Positions 33,930-44,641 are shown, numbered from the stretch's first letter. The stretch is 64,000 nucleotides of DNA from Sulfurimonas sp. (GCA_021648465.1 JAKISR010000001.1:31095-95094), one strand, 5' to 3'. Numbers and translations: made by a program. The notes: generated by a model not told the origin, from the sequence alone.

Positions 33930-34670
33930 TTAAATTAAATTAAAAGGTGTATCTTGCTCATTTAAGTGCTTTATGAAGATGCTAAAGTACTTTTCTACAT
34001 CTGTCTTTTCACTTCCACATAGTGATATCTCAACTGTTGTTTTAGAATTTCTTATATTTGAGAGCATTGGAAGTGATGATAATTCTATATTATTTGGAAC
34101 TTGTTCCATTATGTGGATAAGAGAATCTTCACTAGTTTGAGCTATCAATGTAAGTGTATGTTTCTTAACTTTTTGATTAAAAAATTTCTTTATTATAGAA
34201 GTTATCATTGGATGTGACATCTCAGGAAATCCTGGAGTGAAAAAATATCTATTTTGTAAAAAAAATCCAGACATATTGTTTATAGGATTAAATAACAAAT
34301 CTGAGCCATCAGGCAAATCTGACATATGAATTCTATGTGGATAAGCTTTCTCACCAAATTTATCAATAATATCTTTTTCAAATATTTTATGTCTAACCAA
34401 TCCTTTAGAGGTAAATATTTCAGCTGCAATAGCTCTTGTTAAATCATCAGGAGTTGAACCTATACCGCCAAATGAAAATAAAACTGAATTTTTATCACTA
34501 AGTACAAGTTTATAAGCTTTTTTCATTAGTTCTTTGTCATCTTTAATTATAAAAGATGCTGTAAGTTCATGACCAAATTTACTAAGTTCTTTTTTTAAAA
34601 ACTCGAAATGTCCATCAATTCTGCGTCCATTTAATATTTCAGTACCAATTATAAGTGCATAAAAGTTCAT
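33930..34670 (-). CDS. CinA N-terminal-type molybdopterin-binding domain protein
   Basis: 246 residues with the MoCF_biosynth fold: ALIIGTEILNGRRIDGHFEF at the N-terminus and FSFGGIGSTPDDLTRAIAAE, the characteristic GGxGxTxDD motif. LPDGSDLLFNPINNMSGF and FTPGFPEMSHPM follow. Only the N-terminal half of CinA is present; the C-terminal deamidase domain is missing, which is common in this phylum. Family members act as ADP-ribose or nicotinamide pyrophosphatases. Confidence 0.88.
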   Translation of the reverse strand: MNFYALIIGTEILNGRRIDGHFEFLKKELSKFGHELTASFIIKDDKELMKKAYKLVLSDKNSVLFSFGGIGSTPDDLTRAIAAEIFTSKGLVRHKIFEKDIIDKFGEKAYPHRIHMSDLPDGSDLLFNPINNMSGFFLQNRYFFTPGFPEMSHPMITSIIKKFFNQKVKKHTLTLIAQTSEDSLIHIMEQVPNNIELSSLPMLSNIRNSKTTVEISLCGSEKTDVEKYFSIFIKHLNEQDTPFNLI

Positions 34671-34731
34671 TTTTACCCGCTAGTTTATAATTTTTCAGTA
34701 TTATATTGTAAATTGTTTAAGGAAGCTAGAT

Positions 34732-35025
34732 ATGTCCCATGCACAAGAATTAGAAAAACTAATTACAAAAAGTGTTATTCCTGATCTCGATGAAAGATTA
34801 GATGAAATATTTGAAGAGATTGCAGATTCCAAAGATGCTACAGAAGATGCGAAAGAGGAGATAGAGGAGCTTAGAGAATTTAAAGCAGATTTACAAAATG
34901 TACTAAATGATATTCAAAGTGGTGATATTGAAGATAATGAGTGCAAAGAACTTATTGATGATATATTAGAAGCACAAAAAGGCAATTCTGAAGAGGATTT
35001 TGGCTTTACAGAGGAGGAGATATAA
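34732..35025 (+). CDS. acidic coiled-coil protein of unknown function
   Basis: 97 residues, roughly 40% Asp/Glu, almost entirely predicted helix (DERLDEIFEEIADSKDATED, EEIEELREFKADLQNVLNDI). No membrane segment. AAGGAAG ribosome site; 2 bases separate it from the PNPOx-like gene, so the two are cotranscribed. I do not recognise a family. Confidence 0.8.
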   Translation: MSHAQELEKLITKSVIPDLDERLDEIFEEIADSKDATEDAKEEIEELREFKADLQNVLNDIQSGDIEDNECKELIDDILEAQKGNSEEDFGFTEEEI

Positions 35026-35027
35026 AA

Positions 35028-35558
35028 ATGGGTAAGCAGTTCACAAAATTGGCACAGGCGGATATAGATTTTATAAAAAAGCAAAAAGTTTTTTATATTG
35101 CATCACATGCAAATAATGAAGTAAATTTATCTCCAAGAGGATATGACTCTATTTATGTTACAGATGTAAATACCATGTATATGATAGATTATTTAGGAAG
35201 TGGAAACCGTACAGCAAGAGATATAGAAGATGGCGGAGAGATAACAATTCTTTTTAACGCATTTGAAGGTGCTCCAAAAATTCTTCGTTGTTTTTGTAAA
35301 GGCGAGACTATCTTAAAAGATAATCCAGCGTTTAATGATGTAAGTAAATTTTTTAGTGAAGATATGAATGCAATTCGTCAAATCTTTAAATTTAATATTT
35401 ACGCTGTTGAGACAAGCTGTGGAATGGGTGTTCCAATAATGGAGTACAAAGAGGAGAGACCTCAGGTTCGTAATTTTGCTCTTAAAATGCAAAAAGAAGG
35501 TAAGTTTGATGACTATGTTAAAGAGCATCACACTCCAATAAATTTAAAAGCACTTTAG
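35028..35558 (+). CDS. pyridoxamine 5'-phosphate oxidase-like flavoprotein
   Basis: 176 residues with the split-barrel flavin fold: FYIASHANNEVNLSPRGYDS, MYMIDYLGSGNRTARDI and ITILFNAFEGAPKILRCFCKG. The GSGNRTARD loop is the phosphate-binding part of the PNPOx-like family, which reduces or oxidises small substrates using FMN or F420. The substrate is unknown. Strong GGAGGAGA ribosome site. Confidence 0.88.
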   Translation: MGKQFTKLAQADIDFIKKQKVFYIASHANNEVNLSPRGYDSIYVTDVNTMYMIDYLGSGNRTARDIEDGGEITILFNAFEGAPKILRCFCKGETILKDNPAFNDVSKFFSEDMNAIRQIFKFNIYAVETSCGMGVPIMEYKEERPQVRNFALKMQKEGKFDDYVKEHHTPINLKAL

Positions 35559-35578
35559 TTAGTTTTAACAATATTTAA

Positions 35579-36241
<663 letters not shown>

Positions 36242-36252
36242 CTTATTTAGTC

Positions 36253-36291
36253 ATTCTGGGATTGTACCACAATGGTATGATAACTCAGAAT
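36253..36291 (+). terminator. terminator between the convergent adenylate kinase units
   Basis: ATTCTG (36253-36258) pairs with CAGAAT (36286-36291) outside a perfect TACCA-CAA-TGGTA hairpin (36265-36277), 11 bases past the first adk stop. Confidence 0.55.
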
Positions 36292-36304
36292 CTAATAGCT
36301 CTAA

Positions 36305-36448
36305 CTACTCAGTGGCCTCATGAATAGTTTCTTTTGTTTTTTTCCAAGCACTAGAGCTGTCTTTTTTAACGCCTTGCCATGTATTTGAACAACCACTATT
36401 TAGTAGTAAAACACTTAAAATAGATATAGATAATATTATTGTTTTCAT
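36305..36448 (-). CDS. small entericidin-like lipoprotein (47 aa)
   Basis: ATG at 36448, stop TAG at 36305. Signal MKTIILSISILSVLLLNSGC ends in a lipobox with C20 as the lipidated residue; the mature part SNTWQGVKKDSSSAWKKTKE is short, helical and charged, like entericidin-type envelope lipoproteins. It lies 12 bases downstream of the second adk on the same strand. Function unknown. Confidence 0.7.
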   Translation of the reverse strand: MKTIILSISILSVLLLNSGCSNTWQGVKKDSSSAWKKTKETIHEATE

Positions 36449-36460
36449 TTTTGAATCTTT

Positions 36461-37030
36461 TTATATTTTTGATTTAACGAAATTTTCCATCTCTAAAACT
36501 ACCTCTTGGATAGTCCCTTCGCCAGAGATTACTTTTAAAATATTTTTAGCATTATAAAAAGCTTGTATATCGCACAAAGGTTCTGTATATACTTTCATGC
36601 GGTTATTAAATATTTCCGAATTGTCATCATCACCGCGAGCCCGACCAAGAACTCTCTCACGAGCAGTTTTTTCACTAACAGCTACCTCTATAACGCTTAT
36701 AAGTTCTAAAGAAGAATCTATACTTAGATACTCATCTAAAGCATTTAATTGCTCCATGCTTCTAGGGTATCCATCAATGATAATAATGTCTGTAGGGGCA
36801 TTTTTTATAGCATTTGTAATTGTTTGTATTGCTATGTGTATAGGAACGATAAGTCCTTTAGATATATAGTTATTTATCTCGAGTCCAAGTTTACTGCCAC
36901 TTGCTACCTCCGCTCTTAGCATATCGCCAGTAGAGTAGTGTGTTATATTATCATTTTCTTTGGCAATTAACTCTGCGTCTGTGGTCTTACCAGAACCAGG
37001 AGCTCCGATAATTAAAAAAAGTTTTTTCAT
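36461..37030 (-). CDS. adk: adenylate kinase, short Campylobacterota form
   Basis: 189 residues. P-loop GAPGSGKTTDAELIA (8-22), [21 protein letters not shown] and a short LID (LGRARGDDDNSEIFNNRMKV). The GKTTDAELIA form and length match the adenylate kinases of Helicobacter and Campylobacter, so this is the ancestral copy. It lies 8 bases after aspS and is followed by the small lipoprotein gene. Confidence 0.92.
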   Translation of the reverse strand: MKKLFLIIGAPGSGKTTDAELIAKENDNITHYSTGDMLRAEVASGSKLGLEINNYISKGLIVPIHIAIQTITNAIKNAPTDIIIIDGYPRSMEQLNALDEYLSIDSSLELISVIEVAVSEKTARERVLGRARGDDDNSEIFNNRMKVYTEPLCDIQAFYNAKNILKVISGEGTIQEVVLEMENFVKSKI

Positions 37031-37038
37031 AATTTGGA

Positions 37039-38796
37039 TTATGCTTTTGTCTGTTCGCGTAATCTAATATGTAAATCTCTAAGTTGAGTATTATCAACCG
37101 CACTTGGTGCTTTTGTAAGGATACAAGAAGCTTTTTGTGTTTTAGGAAACGCAATAACATCACGAATACTAGATTTTTTACTTATTAACATCATTAATCT
37201 GTCAAAACCTAAAGCAAAACCACCATGTGGAGGTGCACCAAATTTAAGAGCATCAAGTAAGAAACCAAATTTCTCTTGAGCTTCTTCTTCTTCAATTCCA
37301 AGAAGTTTAAACACTTCTCTTTGAACCTCTTCTTTGTGGATACGAATAGATCCTCCACCAAGCTCTGTACCATTAAGAACAATATCATAAGCGATAGATT
37401 CTATCTCTTGTATATCATCTTTATCAGTGTCTTTTGGCAATGTAAATGGATGATGAAGTGCTTTTACTCTTCCATCTTCAATTTCAAACATTGGAAAATC
37501 AACAACCCATACAAATTCAAATGCATCTTGATCGACAAGATTCATTTTTTCATGCTCAGCAATGAAGTTTCTAAAACGACCCATATAATCCCATACAGTT
37601 TTCTTATCACCAGCACCAAAAAATACAACATCACCAACTTCTAGCTCTGTTCTTTGAATAAGAAGTGCAATATCTTCTTCGCTAAAGAACTTGATTAGTG
37701 GACCTTTAAGACCATCTTCTTTCATTTGGAAGTATCCAAGACCGTGCGCACCAAATTGACGTACAAAAGTCTCAAAACCTTTCATTTCGCGTTTAGAAAA
37801 TATCAAATCAGCACCTGGAACTTTAAGAGCTTTTATACGGTTAGTGTGAGGTTTTTTAGCTATATTTGTAAATATTTCATTATCACATCTCTCAAAAATA
37901 TCGATAACATCAACCATTTTAAGGTCATATCTCATATCTGGTTTATCAGAACCGTACCATTCCATAGCATTGGTATGTGTAATACGATTAAATGGAGCTT
38001 GAACTTCAACGCCACAAGCTTTAAACATTGCCATAAGTAAATCTTCTGCTACTTTTATAACATCTTCTTGATTACAAAAGCTCATCTCAACATCTATCTG
38101 AGTAAACTCAGGCTGACGGTCAGCTCTTAAATCTTCATCACGAAAACATTTTGCGATTTGGAAGTATCTGTCAAATCCACCTACCATTAAAAGTTGTTTA
38201 AAAAGTTGTGGTGATTGAGGGAGAGCGTAAAATTCACCATTGTGAACACGAGAAGGGACTAGATAATCTCTAGCACCCTCTGGAGTAGATTTTGTAAGGA
38301 TAGGAGTTTCAACTTCTAAAAAGCCGTTTTCATCAAGGATATTTCTAGCTGCAATTGCTGCTTTTGAGCGAAGACGAAACACTTCATAAAGATCTGGATC
38401 ACGAAGTTCTAAATAACGGTATTTAAGAGTAGTCTCTTCACCAACATTTTTATCGCCAATTACAAATGGAACAGGAGCTGATTTGTTTTCAATGATTAAC
38501 TCAGTAACCATAATTTCTATAGCACCAGTTTTCAGCCTTGGATTAGTTAAACCCTCACCACGAAGACGAACAGTACCTTTTACAATAAGTACATATTCGT
38601 CACGAACACCATCAGCAACTTTGTGTGCTTGAGTACTATCTGCTGGGTCACATGTAAGTTGAACTAAACCGCTTTTGTCGCGTAAGTCGATAAATATAAT
38701 TCCACCATGGTCACGATAGTTGTTTGCCCAACCAGCTAAAACAATATCTTGTCCTACATTTGCTTCACTTAAATCTGTACAATAATGACTTCTCAT
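37039..38796 (-). CDS. aspS: aspartyl-tRNA synthetase
   Basis: 585 residues of the bacterial class IIb type: N-terminal OB anticodon domain ([20 protein letters not shown]), class II motif 2 [20 protein letters not shown], the GAD insertion domain, and motif 3 [12 protein letters not shown]. In Campylobacterota this enzyme is usually non-discriminating and also makes Asp-tRNA-Asn for GatCAB; this is family knowledge and cannot be read from the sequence. Confidence 0.96.
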   Translation of the reverse strand: MRSHYCTDLSEANVGQDIVLAGWANNYRDHGGIIFIDLRDKSGLVQLTCDPADSTQAHKVADGVRDEYVLIVKGTVRLRGEGLTNPRLKTGAIEIMVTELIIENKSAPVPFVIGDKNVGEETTLKYRYLELRDPDLYEVFRLRSKAAIAARNILDENGFLEVETPILTKSTPEGARDYLVPSRVHNGEFYALPQSPQLFKQLLMVGGFDRYFQIAKCFRDEDLRADRQPEFTQIDVEMSFCNQEDVIKVAEDLLMAMFKACGVEVQAPFNRITHTNAMEWYGSDKPDMRYDLKMVDVIDIFERCDNEIFTNIAKKPHTNRIKALKVPGADLIFSKREMKGFETFVRQFGAHGLGYFQMKEDGLKGPLIKFFSEEDIALLIQRTELEVGDVVFFGAGDKKTVWDYMGRFRNFIAEHEKMNLVDQDAFEFVWVVDFPMFEIEDGRVKALHHPFTLPKDTDKDDIQEIESIAYDIVLNGTELGGGSIRIHKEEVQREVFKLLGIEEEEAQEKFGFLLDALKFGAPPHGGFALGFDRLMMLISKKSSIRDVIAFPKTQKASCILTKAPSAVDNTQLRDLHIRLREQTKA

Positions 38797-38838
38797 AAAA
38801 TAGAGTCCTAAAAATAATTTTCGCGATTATATCTAAAA

Positions 38839-39159
38839 TTAGCTTATTATTTCTTCAATATCTTGAGAGAGAACCACTCCCTCAGCTCTATAAATAACAT
38901 TTTCACCATCTTTATAGATTACCATTGTTGGTACTTTTTGAACATGATAACGCTCTGCTAAATCAGGAGATTCGCTACACTCTATGTTTATAATACAGAT
39001 ATTTTTATTTTCCTCTTCTAAATCTTCTAGTTCACCCTCTAGTGCCATGCAGGCATCACAAAATTCTGAACCAAATTTTAATATCACTATATTTTTTTTC
39101 TTAAATTGTGTATATATAGTTTGTTGAAAGTTTTCTTCATCTACATCTATAATCGCCAT
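38839..39159 (-). CDS. thioredoxin-like protein
   Basis: About 106 residues, thioredoxin fold with active site FCDACMALEGEL (CxxC = CDAC, not the classic CGPC), followed by the cis-proline block VQKVPTMVIYKDGENV. Cytoplasmic, no signal. A frame open from 39186 exists, but AGAGAG 6-11 bases before the ATG at 39159 decides the start. Possible glutaredoxin-like or thiol reductase; partner unknown. Confidence 0.85.
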   Translation of the reverse strand: MAIIDVDEENFQQTIYTQFKKKNIVILKFGSEFCDACMALEGELEDLEEENKNICIINIECSESPDLAERYHVQKVPTMVIYKDGENVIYRAEGVVLSQDIEEIIS

Positions 39160-39256
39160 ATTTTCTCTCTTGATTTTATACTTCAAGCAAATTTTAGCAT
39201 ATCTTTTAATTCATAAGTAGTGTATAATCATAAAATATTAAAATAAAGAGTTTCAT

Positions 39257-40111
39257 TTGAGTAGTGATATTATCAAAAAAATCGGTGTAGTACTAAGACC
39301 ATCAACTCCTGAGATAAAAGATAGTTACCTTAAGCTTGAGAGTATATTTAAGAGTTATGGCATAGAAGTTTTTTTAGAAAAAAATTGTGCCGATATGATA
39401 GGAGAAGATGGAGATAATTTTGATAATATCTGCTCTAAAGTAGATTTATTGGTAACCTTAGGTGGTGATGGAACTCTTATCGCTACTGCTAGAAGATCAT
39501 TTGATTATAATATCCCTATACTTGGAGTTCATGCAGGAAATCTTGGTTTTTTAGCAGATCTTTCACTTGATGAGTTAGATTCTTTTGTTGCGAAATTAAC
39601 ACATAATAAATATAAAATAGAAGAAAGATCAATTCTCGAAGCAACAGTTATAAAAAATTCTAAAAAAATTAAAATGTACGCTTTTAATGATGTTGTTTTA
39701 ACTCGTACTAGTGTTTCGTATATGATTCATATAGAAACTTCAGTTGATTCAAAACTTTTTAATACTTACTATGGTGATGGTGTTATTGTCTCAACTCCAT
39801 CAGGTTCTACAGCGTATAATCTTTCATCAGGAGGACCAATTATTCATCCTGCTACAAATGTATTTGTATTAACTCCAATATGTCCCCATTCCTTAACACA
39901 AAGGTCAGCTGTTTTTCCTGGTGAGTTTGAAATAAAAATGAAAACATTAGAAGAAAAAGCACTCATAATTATTGATGGACAAGAGATGCATGAACTTGGG
40001 ATAGAAGAGTGTGTGCAAATAAGATTAGCCACTAAAACTGTTAAACTAATACATAAAAATGAGTATAATTATTTTAATGTTTTAAAAGAAAAACTTAATT
40101 GGGGTAAATAA
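39257..40111 (+). CDS. nadK: NAD kinase
   Basis: 284 residues: the NAD-kinase signature LVTLGGDGTLIATAR, GVHAGNLGFLADL, then GDGVIVSTPSGSTAYNLSSGGP. Phosphorylates NAD+ to NADP+ in the cytoplasm. Start is TTG at 39257. In many relatives recN follows; here 150 bases of apparently empty DNA and an S4-domain gene follow instead. Confidence 0.95.
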   Translation: MSSDIIKKIGVVLRPSTPEIKDSYLKLESIFKSYGIEVFLEKNCADMIGEDGDNFDNICSKVDLLVTLGGDGTLIATARRSFDYNIPILGVHAGNLGFLADLSLDELDSFVAKLTHNKYKIEERSILEATVIKNSKKIKMYAFNDVVLTRTSVSYMIHIETSVDSKLFNTYYGDGVIVSTPSGSTAYNLSSGGPIIHPATNVFVLTPICPHSLTQRSAVFPGEFEIKMKTLEEKALIIIDGQEMHELGIEECVQIRLATKTVKLIHKNEYNYFNVLKEKLNWGK

Positions 40112-40262
40112 AAAAGAGAATATATTAAAAATATTTTCAATAGATTCTATACAAAAATTAAAATAAGCACTTATTCATGCAAAAATTGTTCCAACTCTTA
40201 CATTCCTTTCAGTTTTATTACTCTACAATACTTTAAATAAAAAATATCGAGTATTAAAATAA

Positions 40263-40511
40263 ATGAGAATAGATAAATTTTTAAATTCAGTAAACATAAC
40301 AAAAAGACGTTCTGTTGCACAAGATATGATAAGCAATAAAGTTATTTTAATAAATGACATAATAGTAAAAGCTAGTAAAAATGTTGAGGTAGGTAGTGTA
40401 ATCACCATTAAATATTTAAACAATACTAAAAAATATAAGGTATTACAAATTCCTAAAACAAAATCTACTTCTAAGTCATTACAAAATGAGTACATAAAGG
40501 AAATTTTATGA
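40263..40511 (+). CDS. S4 RNA-binding domain protein
   Basis: 82 residues with MRIDKFLNSVNITKRRSVAQ and NKVILINDIIVKASKNVEVG, the S4 motif of the Hsp15/RqcP group that binds tRNA or stalled 50S subunits. No catalytic domain. The ribosome site is weak. The last codons overlap trpD by ATGA, so it is translationally coupled. Confidence 0.87.
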   Translation: MRIDKFLNSVNITKRRSVAQDMISNKVILINDIIVKASKNVEVGSVITIKYLNNTKKYKVLQIPKTKSTSKSLQNEYIKEIL

Positions 40512-41494
40512 CATGCATAGAAGTTAAAAAATTATTTACATCACTTTTTAAACATGAGATGAGTGATGAAGTCATGAGAGAATTTTTGCTTGATACGAAG
40601 CTTGATGAACAGACTTCAGTAGAATCGATAGCAGTAGCAGCAGAAGTTATGCGATCATTTGCAATTCCTCTTCCTATATCTGATGAATTGCGTCCAAAAT
40701 TACTTGATGTAGTGGGTACAGGGGGGGATAAAATAGGGAGTTTTAATATCTCTTCAACTGTAGCACTTTTAGTTGCATCATGTGGTAGTATAGTCGCAAA
40801 ACATGGAAGTCGATCTATCACTTCAAAATCAGGTAGTGCTGATATGTTTGAAGAATTAGGTATTAGGCTTGATTTAAATATTGATAGTTCTGCTAAGCTT
40901 TTAGAAGAAACAGGATTTACTTTTATGTTTGCTGGAAATCATCATCCTGCTATGAAATTTATAGTTCCAATTAGAAAAACTATACCTGATAAGACTATAT
41001 TTAATATTCTTGGCCCATTAACAAATCCTGCTGGAGCTAAAAAATCTCTTCTTGGTGTTTTTGATAAATCTTTTGTTCCAAAAATGGCAGAAGCTCTAAA
41101 AATTAATGGAGCGATATCAACAATGGTTGTAAGTTCTGCAGAGGGAATGGATGAGATAAGTATATCAGATGTAACTTATGTGTCACAGCTTCATGTTGGA
41201 GAGGTAAAAGAGTTTATAATTGATCCAAGAGAATATGGTATAAAAAGGGTTCCTCTTGAAGCAATCACAGGTGGAGATTCATGTAATAATGCAAAAATTT
41301 TATATAATATCTTTAACTCTAATGCTAGTGATGCTCAAAGAGATATAGTTCTTATAAATGCAGCGTCAGCTTTAATCGTTGATGGACTAGCTCGTGATAT
41401 TCAAGATGGACTAGAAATAACAAGGGAAGCTATAAAAAGAGGGCTGGCAAAAGAAAAGCTAGCTCAAATAGTAAATATTTCAAATAAATTATGA
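40508..41494 (+). CDS. trpD: anthranilate phosphoribosyltransferase
   Basis: 328 residues: the PRPP loop DVVGTGGDKIGSFNIS, KHGSRSITSKSGSAD, then FAGNHHPAMK and RKTIPDKTIFNILGPLTNPA. Tryptophan pathway, adds phosphoribose to anthranilate. It stands apart from other trp genes, embedded between an S4 gene and tsaE with 4-base overlaps on both sides. Confidence 0.95.
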   Translation: MTCIEVKKLFTSLFKHEMSDEVMREFLLDTKLDEQTSVESIAVAAEVMRSFAIPLPISDELRPKLLDVVGTGGDKIGSFNISSTVALLVASCGSIVAKHGSRSITSKSGSADMFEELGIRLDLNIDSSAKLLEETGFTFMFAGNHHPAMKFIVPIRKTIPDKTIFNILGPLTNPAGAKKSLLGVFDKSFVPKMAEALKINGAISTMVVSSAEGMDEISISDVTYVSQLHVGEVKEFIIDPREYGIKRVPLEAITGGDSCNNAKILYNIFNSNASDAQRDIVLINAASALIVDGLARDIQDGLEITREAIKRGLAKEKLAQIVNISNKL

Positions 41495-41910
41495 TTACTC
41501 ATAAATATAAACTAAAAGAATTGAATTTATTAACAAGTGAGATAAGTGAAAAGTTTATAAATGGTGTAATTATCTTAAGAGGAGATTTGGCGGCTGGAAA
41601 AACTACTTTTGTAAAAGAGATGGCTAAATCTTTGGGGTTAAATGATGAAGTTACTTCACCTACATTTTCACTTCAACATTGCTATGGAGATAATTTTTTT
41701 CATTATGATATATATAACCATGGGTTAGATCATTTTATATCATTGGGAATGTTAGAAGAATTAGACAAGGAAGGTTTACATATTGTGGAGTGGGGTGATG
41801 GTAAATTAGTAGATATTTTAAATTCTGCGGAAATAAGTAATATAACAATAAAAATAGAAAAAATTTCAAATGATATAAGAGAATATGAGGTAGATTATGC
41901 ATACGCTTAA
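41491..41910 (+). CDS. tsaE: tRNA t6A biosynthesis ATPase
   Basis: 139 residues with Walker A GDLAAGKTTFVKEMAKSLG, VTSPTFSLQHCY and HYDIYNHG, then LHIVEWGD. TsaE drives the TsaB-TsaD complex that puts threonylcarbamoyl on A37 of ANN-decoding tRNAs. Overlaps trpD by 4 and lptB by 14 bases. Confidence 0.94.
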   Translation: MITHKYKLKELNLLTSEISEKFINGVIILRGDLAAGKTTFVKEMAKSLGLNDEVTSPTFSLQHCYGDNFFHYDIYNHGLDHFISLGMLEELDKEGLHIVEWGDGKLVDILNSAEISNITIKIEKISNDIREYEVDYAYA

Positions 41911-42619
41911 AGCAATAAACTTAGAGAAAAAAATAAAAGATTTAGAGATAGTAAAAGGGATGAGCCTTCAAGTAAACAGTGGAGAAGTTGTAGGATTACT
42001 TGGTCCAAATGGAGCTGGTAAAACCACTACTTTTTATATGATATGTGGACTTGTTGAAGCTACTGGAGGAGAAGTGTTTTTTGATGATGAAAATCTCTCT
42101 GGAATGCCATTACATCAAAGAGCCATAAAAGGTATTGGTTATCTTCCTCAAGAAGCATCAATTTTTAAAGATTTAAGCGTTGAAGATAATCTTTTAGTGG
42201 CTGCACAAGTTGGTATAAAAAATAAATCTGAACAGAAAGAGAGAATATTAGAACTTCTTGATATGTTTAATATAGAACCAATTAGATATCGAAAAGGTAT
42301 TAGTTTGAGTGGAGGTGAGCGTCGCCGTGTTGAGATAGCACGAGCTTTGGTTAATAAACCAAAATTTTTACTTCTTGATGAGCCATTTGCGGGAGTTGAC
42401 CCTATTGCTGTGATGGATATACAAACAGTTATAAAGCAATTAGTTTCTTATGATATTGGTGTTCTTATAACAGATCATAATGTTCGTGAAACACTTGATG
42501 TTTGTGATAGAGCTTATGTTATTAAATCTGGTGAATTATTAGCTAGTGGAACAAGCGATGAAATAGGTCAAAATCCTGATGTTCGTAAACATTATTTAGG
42601 TAAGGAGTTTAAGCTTTAA
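41897..42619 (+). CDS. lptB: LPS export ABC transporter ATPase
   Basis: 240 residues: Walker A LGPNGAGKTTTFYM, Q-loop GYLPQEASIF, signature LSGGERRRVEIARAL and Walker B FLLLDEPFAGVDP. It is the cytoplasmic ATPase of LptB2FGC, which extracts lipopolysaccharide from the inner membrane. The tsaE-lptB-rpoN order is conserved in the phylum; rpoN starts on the next base. Confidence 0.96.
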   Translation: MHTLKAINLEKKIKDLEIVKGMSLQVNSGEVVGLLGPNGAGKTTTFYMICGLVEATGGEVFFDDENLSGMPLHQRAIKGIGYLPQEASIFKDLSVEDNLLVAAQVGIKNKSEQKERILELLDMFNIEPIRYRKGISLSGGERRRVEIARALVNKPKFLLLDEPFAGVDPIAVMDIQTVIKQLVSYDIGVLITDHNVRETLDVCDRAYVIKSGELLASGTSDEIGQNPDVRKHYLGKEFKL

Positions 42620-43888
42620 ATGGCAGCATTAAGACAGATTCAAAGTGTAGAGAATAAGCATAAACTCTCAAACACACTTCGTAATTGGTTACCAATTTTA
42701 CACTCAAGTCTTAGTGATTTGAATGAAGCTATGAATCCGTTTGTGGAGAGTAATCCTGTTATTGAGATTGAGTCTGGATATGAAGAAAACTTTGAAAAGA
42801 AGATTCCAAAAAAGATTATAAGAGGAACTATAAGTAATTCTAGAACAGAACAAATAGAAGCTCTTACTATCCAAGTGAGAACTCTTCATGATGTTCTTGA
42901 TGAGCAGTTAGAAGCACCACTTTTCCCAACACCATTATCTCAATCTATTGCCGTATTTGTAGTTGCTAATCTTGATGAAAATGGTTATTATGAAGGTAAT
43001 ACAGATGTATTTTGCGAAAAAGAAAATATACAAATAGAGGAATTTGAAAAAATTCGTTTAAGATTTGCACATGTTGAACCTATTGGAATAGCAGCTAAAA
43101 ATTTATCAGAATCATTTTTATTTCAACTAGATAATTCAGATATAAAAGACGAAGCTTACTCTTTATGTGTAGAAGTAATACAAAATATTGAAGATATTTA
43201 TGATTATTCAAAAGAAAAGAACTTTAGTGAAGTTATGAGAGTTTTATCTACTTTTAAAAATCCTCCAGCAATAGAATATCAAGAGGAACCAGCACAGGTT
43301 ATACCTGATCTGATGATATTTTTTGATGATGACAACTCTATAGAAGTAAAATTAAACGACGCATATTATCCAACTATACATATAGACCATAATTATGTTG
43401 TAGAACATGAATTCATAACCAAAAAAATTAAAGAAGCAAAGAGTTTAGTTGATGCTCTTGATATGAGAAAAGCAACACTTTATAAAGTTGGATTGATGAT
43501 AGTTGAGTATCAGTATGAATTTTTTACAGGTGGACAGATTATGCCACTTACCCTTAAAACTTTAGCAGATGAGTTTGGACATAATCCATCAACGATATCA
43601 CGAGCTATAGCAAATAAGTATATAGCTTGTGATAGAGGTGTTTTAGCAATGAAAGAATTTTTTACAACAGCCATTGATGACGATGTATCAAATGCTGCTA
43701 TAAAAGATTTTTTGATTGATTTAGTTAAGCAAGAAAATAGAGTAAAACCTCTTAGTGATATGAAGCTTTTAGAATTAATTCAAAGTAAATTTAAAGTTAA
43801 AATGGTTAGAAGAACTATCGCAAAATATAGAAAACAATTAAATATAGCAGGTTCAAGTGAAAGAAAAAAACTCTATCATTTACATTAA
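42620..43888 (+). CDS. rpoN: RNA polymerase sigma-54 factor
   Basis: 422 residues. A glutamine/leucine activator region lies at the N-terminus (LRQIQSVENKHKLSN), the core-binding domain in the middle (LDENGYYEG, FAHVEPIGIAAKNLSE), and the DNA-binding HTH (LADEFGHNPSTISRAIANKY) and RpoN box (VRRTIAKYRKQL; consensus ARRTVAKYR) at the end. In Campylobacterota it controls the mid-class flagellar genes. Its 3' end overlaps the next gene by 32 bases. Confidence 0.95.
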   Translation: MAALRQIQSVENKHKLSNTLRNWLPILHSSLSDLNEAMNPFVESNPVIEIESGYEENFEKKIPKKIIRGTISNSRTEQIEALTIQVRTLHDVLDEQLEAPLFPTPLSQSIAVFVVANLDENGYYEGNTDVFCEKENIQIEEFEKIRLRFAHVEPIGIAAKNLSESFLFQLDNSDIKDEAYSLCVEVIQNIEDIYDYSKEKNFSEVMRVLSTFKNPPAIEYQEEPAQVIPDLMIFFDDDNSIEVKLNDAYYPTIHIDHNYVVEHEFITKKIKEAKSLVDALDMRKATLYKVGLMIVEYQYEFFTGGQIMPLTLKTLADEFGHNPSTISRAIANKYIACDRGVLAMKEFFTTAIDDDVSNAAIKDFLIDLVKQENRVKPLSDMKLLELIQSKFKVKMVRRTIAKYRKQLNIAGSSERKKLYHLH

Positions 43889-44624
43889 AAAAAAGCTTAA
43901 TATAGAGGTTGAAAAAAGAAACTCTCAAAATGAGATTTCACAAGATAAGCTTGATCCAATTATAGTGGCACATCGCTATAAAGACCCGACCGTTTCACTT
44001 ATTTGTGCACTTTTTGCTTATGGAAATGTAAAGCAGATAGTAAAATTTTTAAACTCACTTGACTTCTCACTTTTAAAAAAGAGTGATGAAGAGATAAGTG
44101 AGGCTCTTAAAAATCACTACTATAGATTTCAAAAAAGTGAGGATATTATTGCTCTTTTTATCGCACTTAAAAGATTAAATAAAAAAGGCACTTTAGAAGA
44201 TATATTTAAAAATGGATATAAAGAAAAAAGAAGTGTAGTTGATGGTATAAACGAGCTTATAAAAACTCTAAAAAAGCTTTACCCAAGTGATACTCAAGGC
44301 TATAACTTTTTAATTTCTAAGGTAACTACAAAAACAAAGGGAACAGGGGCTTTGAAACGCTGGATGATGTTTCTTAGGTGGATGATTAGAGAGGATAATA
44401 TTGATATGGGGTTATGGAGTGGGGTTGATAAAGCAGATCTAATTATTCCACTAGATACTCATACATTTAATGTTTCTAAGAAGCTTGGACTTCTTCAAAG
44501 AAAAACTTATGACCTGCAAGCTGCAATAGAGTTAACACAAACTTTACGTAGTTTTGATAAAAATGATCCACTAAGATATGATTTTGCACTTTATAGAATA
44601 GGACAAGAAAAAATAATAATTTAA
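43857..44624 (+). CDS. TIGR02757/DUF2400 family protein
   Basis: 255 residues: FAYGNVKQIVKFLNSLD near the start, then GALKRWMMFLRWMIREDNID and IPLDTHTFNVSKKLGLL near the end, all hallmarks of this helical family. Distantly related to helix-hairpin-helix DNA glycosylases, without proven function. Starts with GTG at 43857 inside rpoN. Confidence 0.88.
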   Translation: MKEKNSIIYIKKKLNIEVEKRNSQNEISQDKLDPIIVAHRYKDPTVSLICALFAYGNVKQIVKFLNSLDFSLLKKSDEEISEALKNHYYRFQKSEDIIALFIALKRLNKKGTLEDIFKNGYKEKRSVVDGINELIKTLKKLYPSDTQGYNFLISKVTTKTKGTGALKRWMMFLRWMIREDNIDMGLWSGVDKADLIIPLDTHTFNVSKKLGLLQRKTYDLQAAIELTQTLRSFDKNDPLRYDFALYRIGQEKIII

Positions 44625-44641
44625 AAGTAGAGAGTTATTAA

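Noticed and set aside
36597..36869. 90-codon plus-strand ORF opposite the short adk
   Set aside because: Antisense of a well-supported adenylate kinase.
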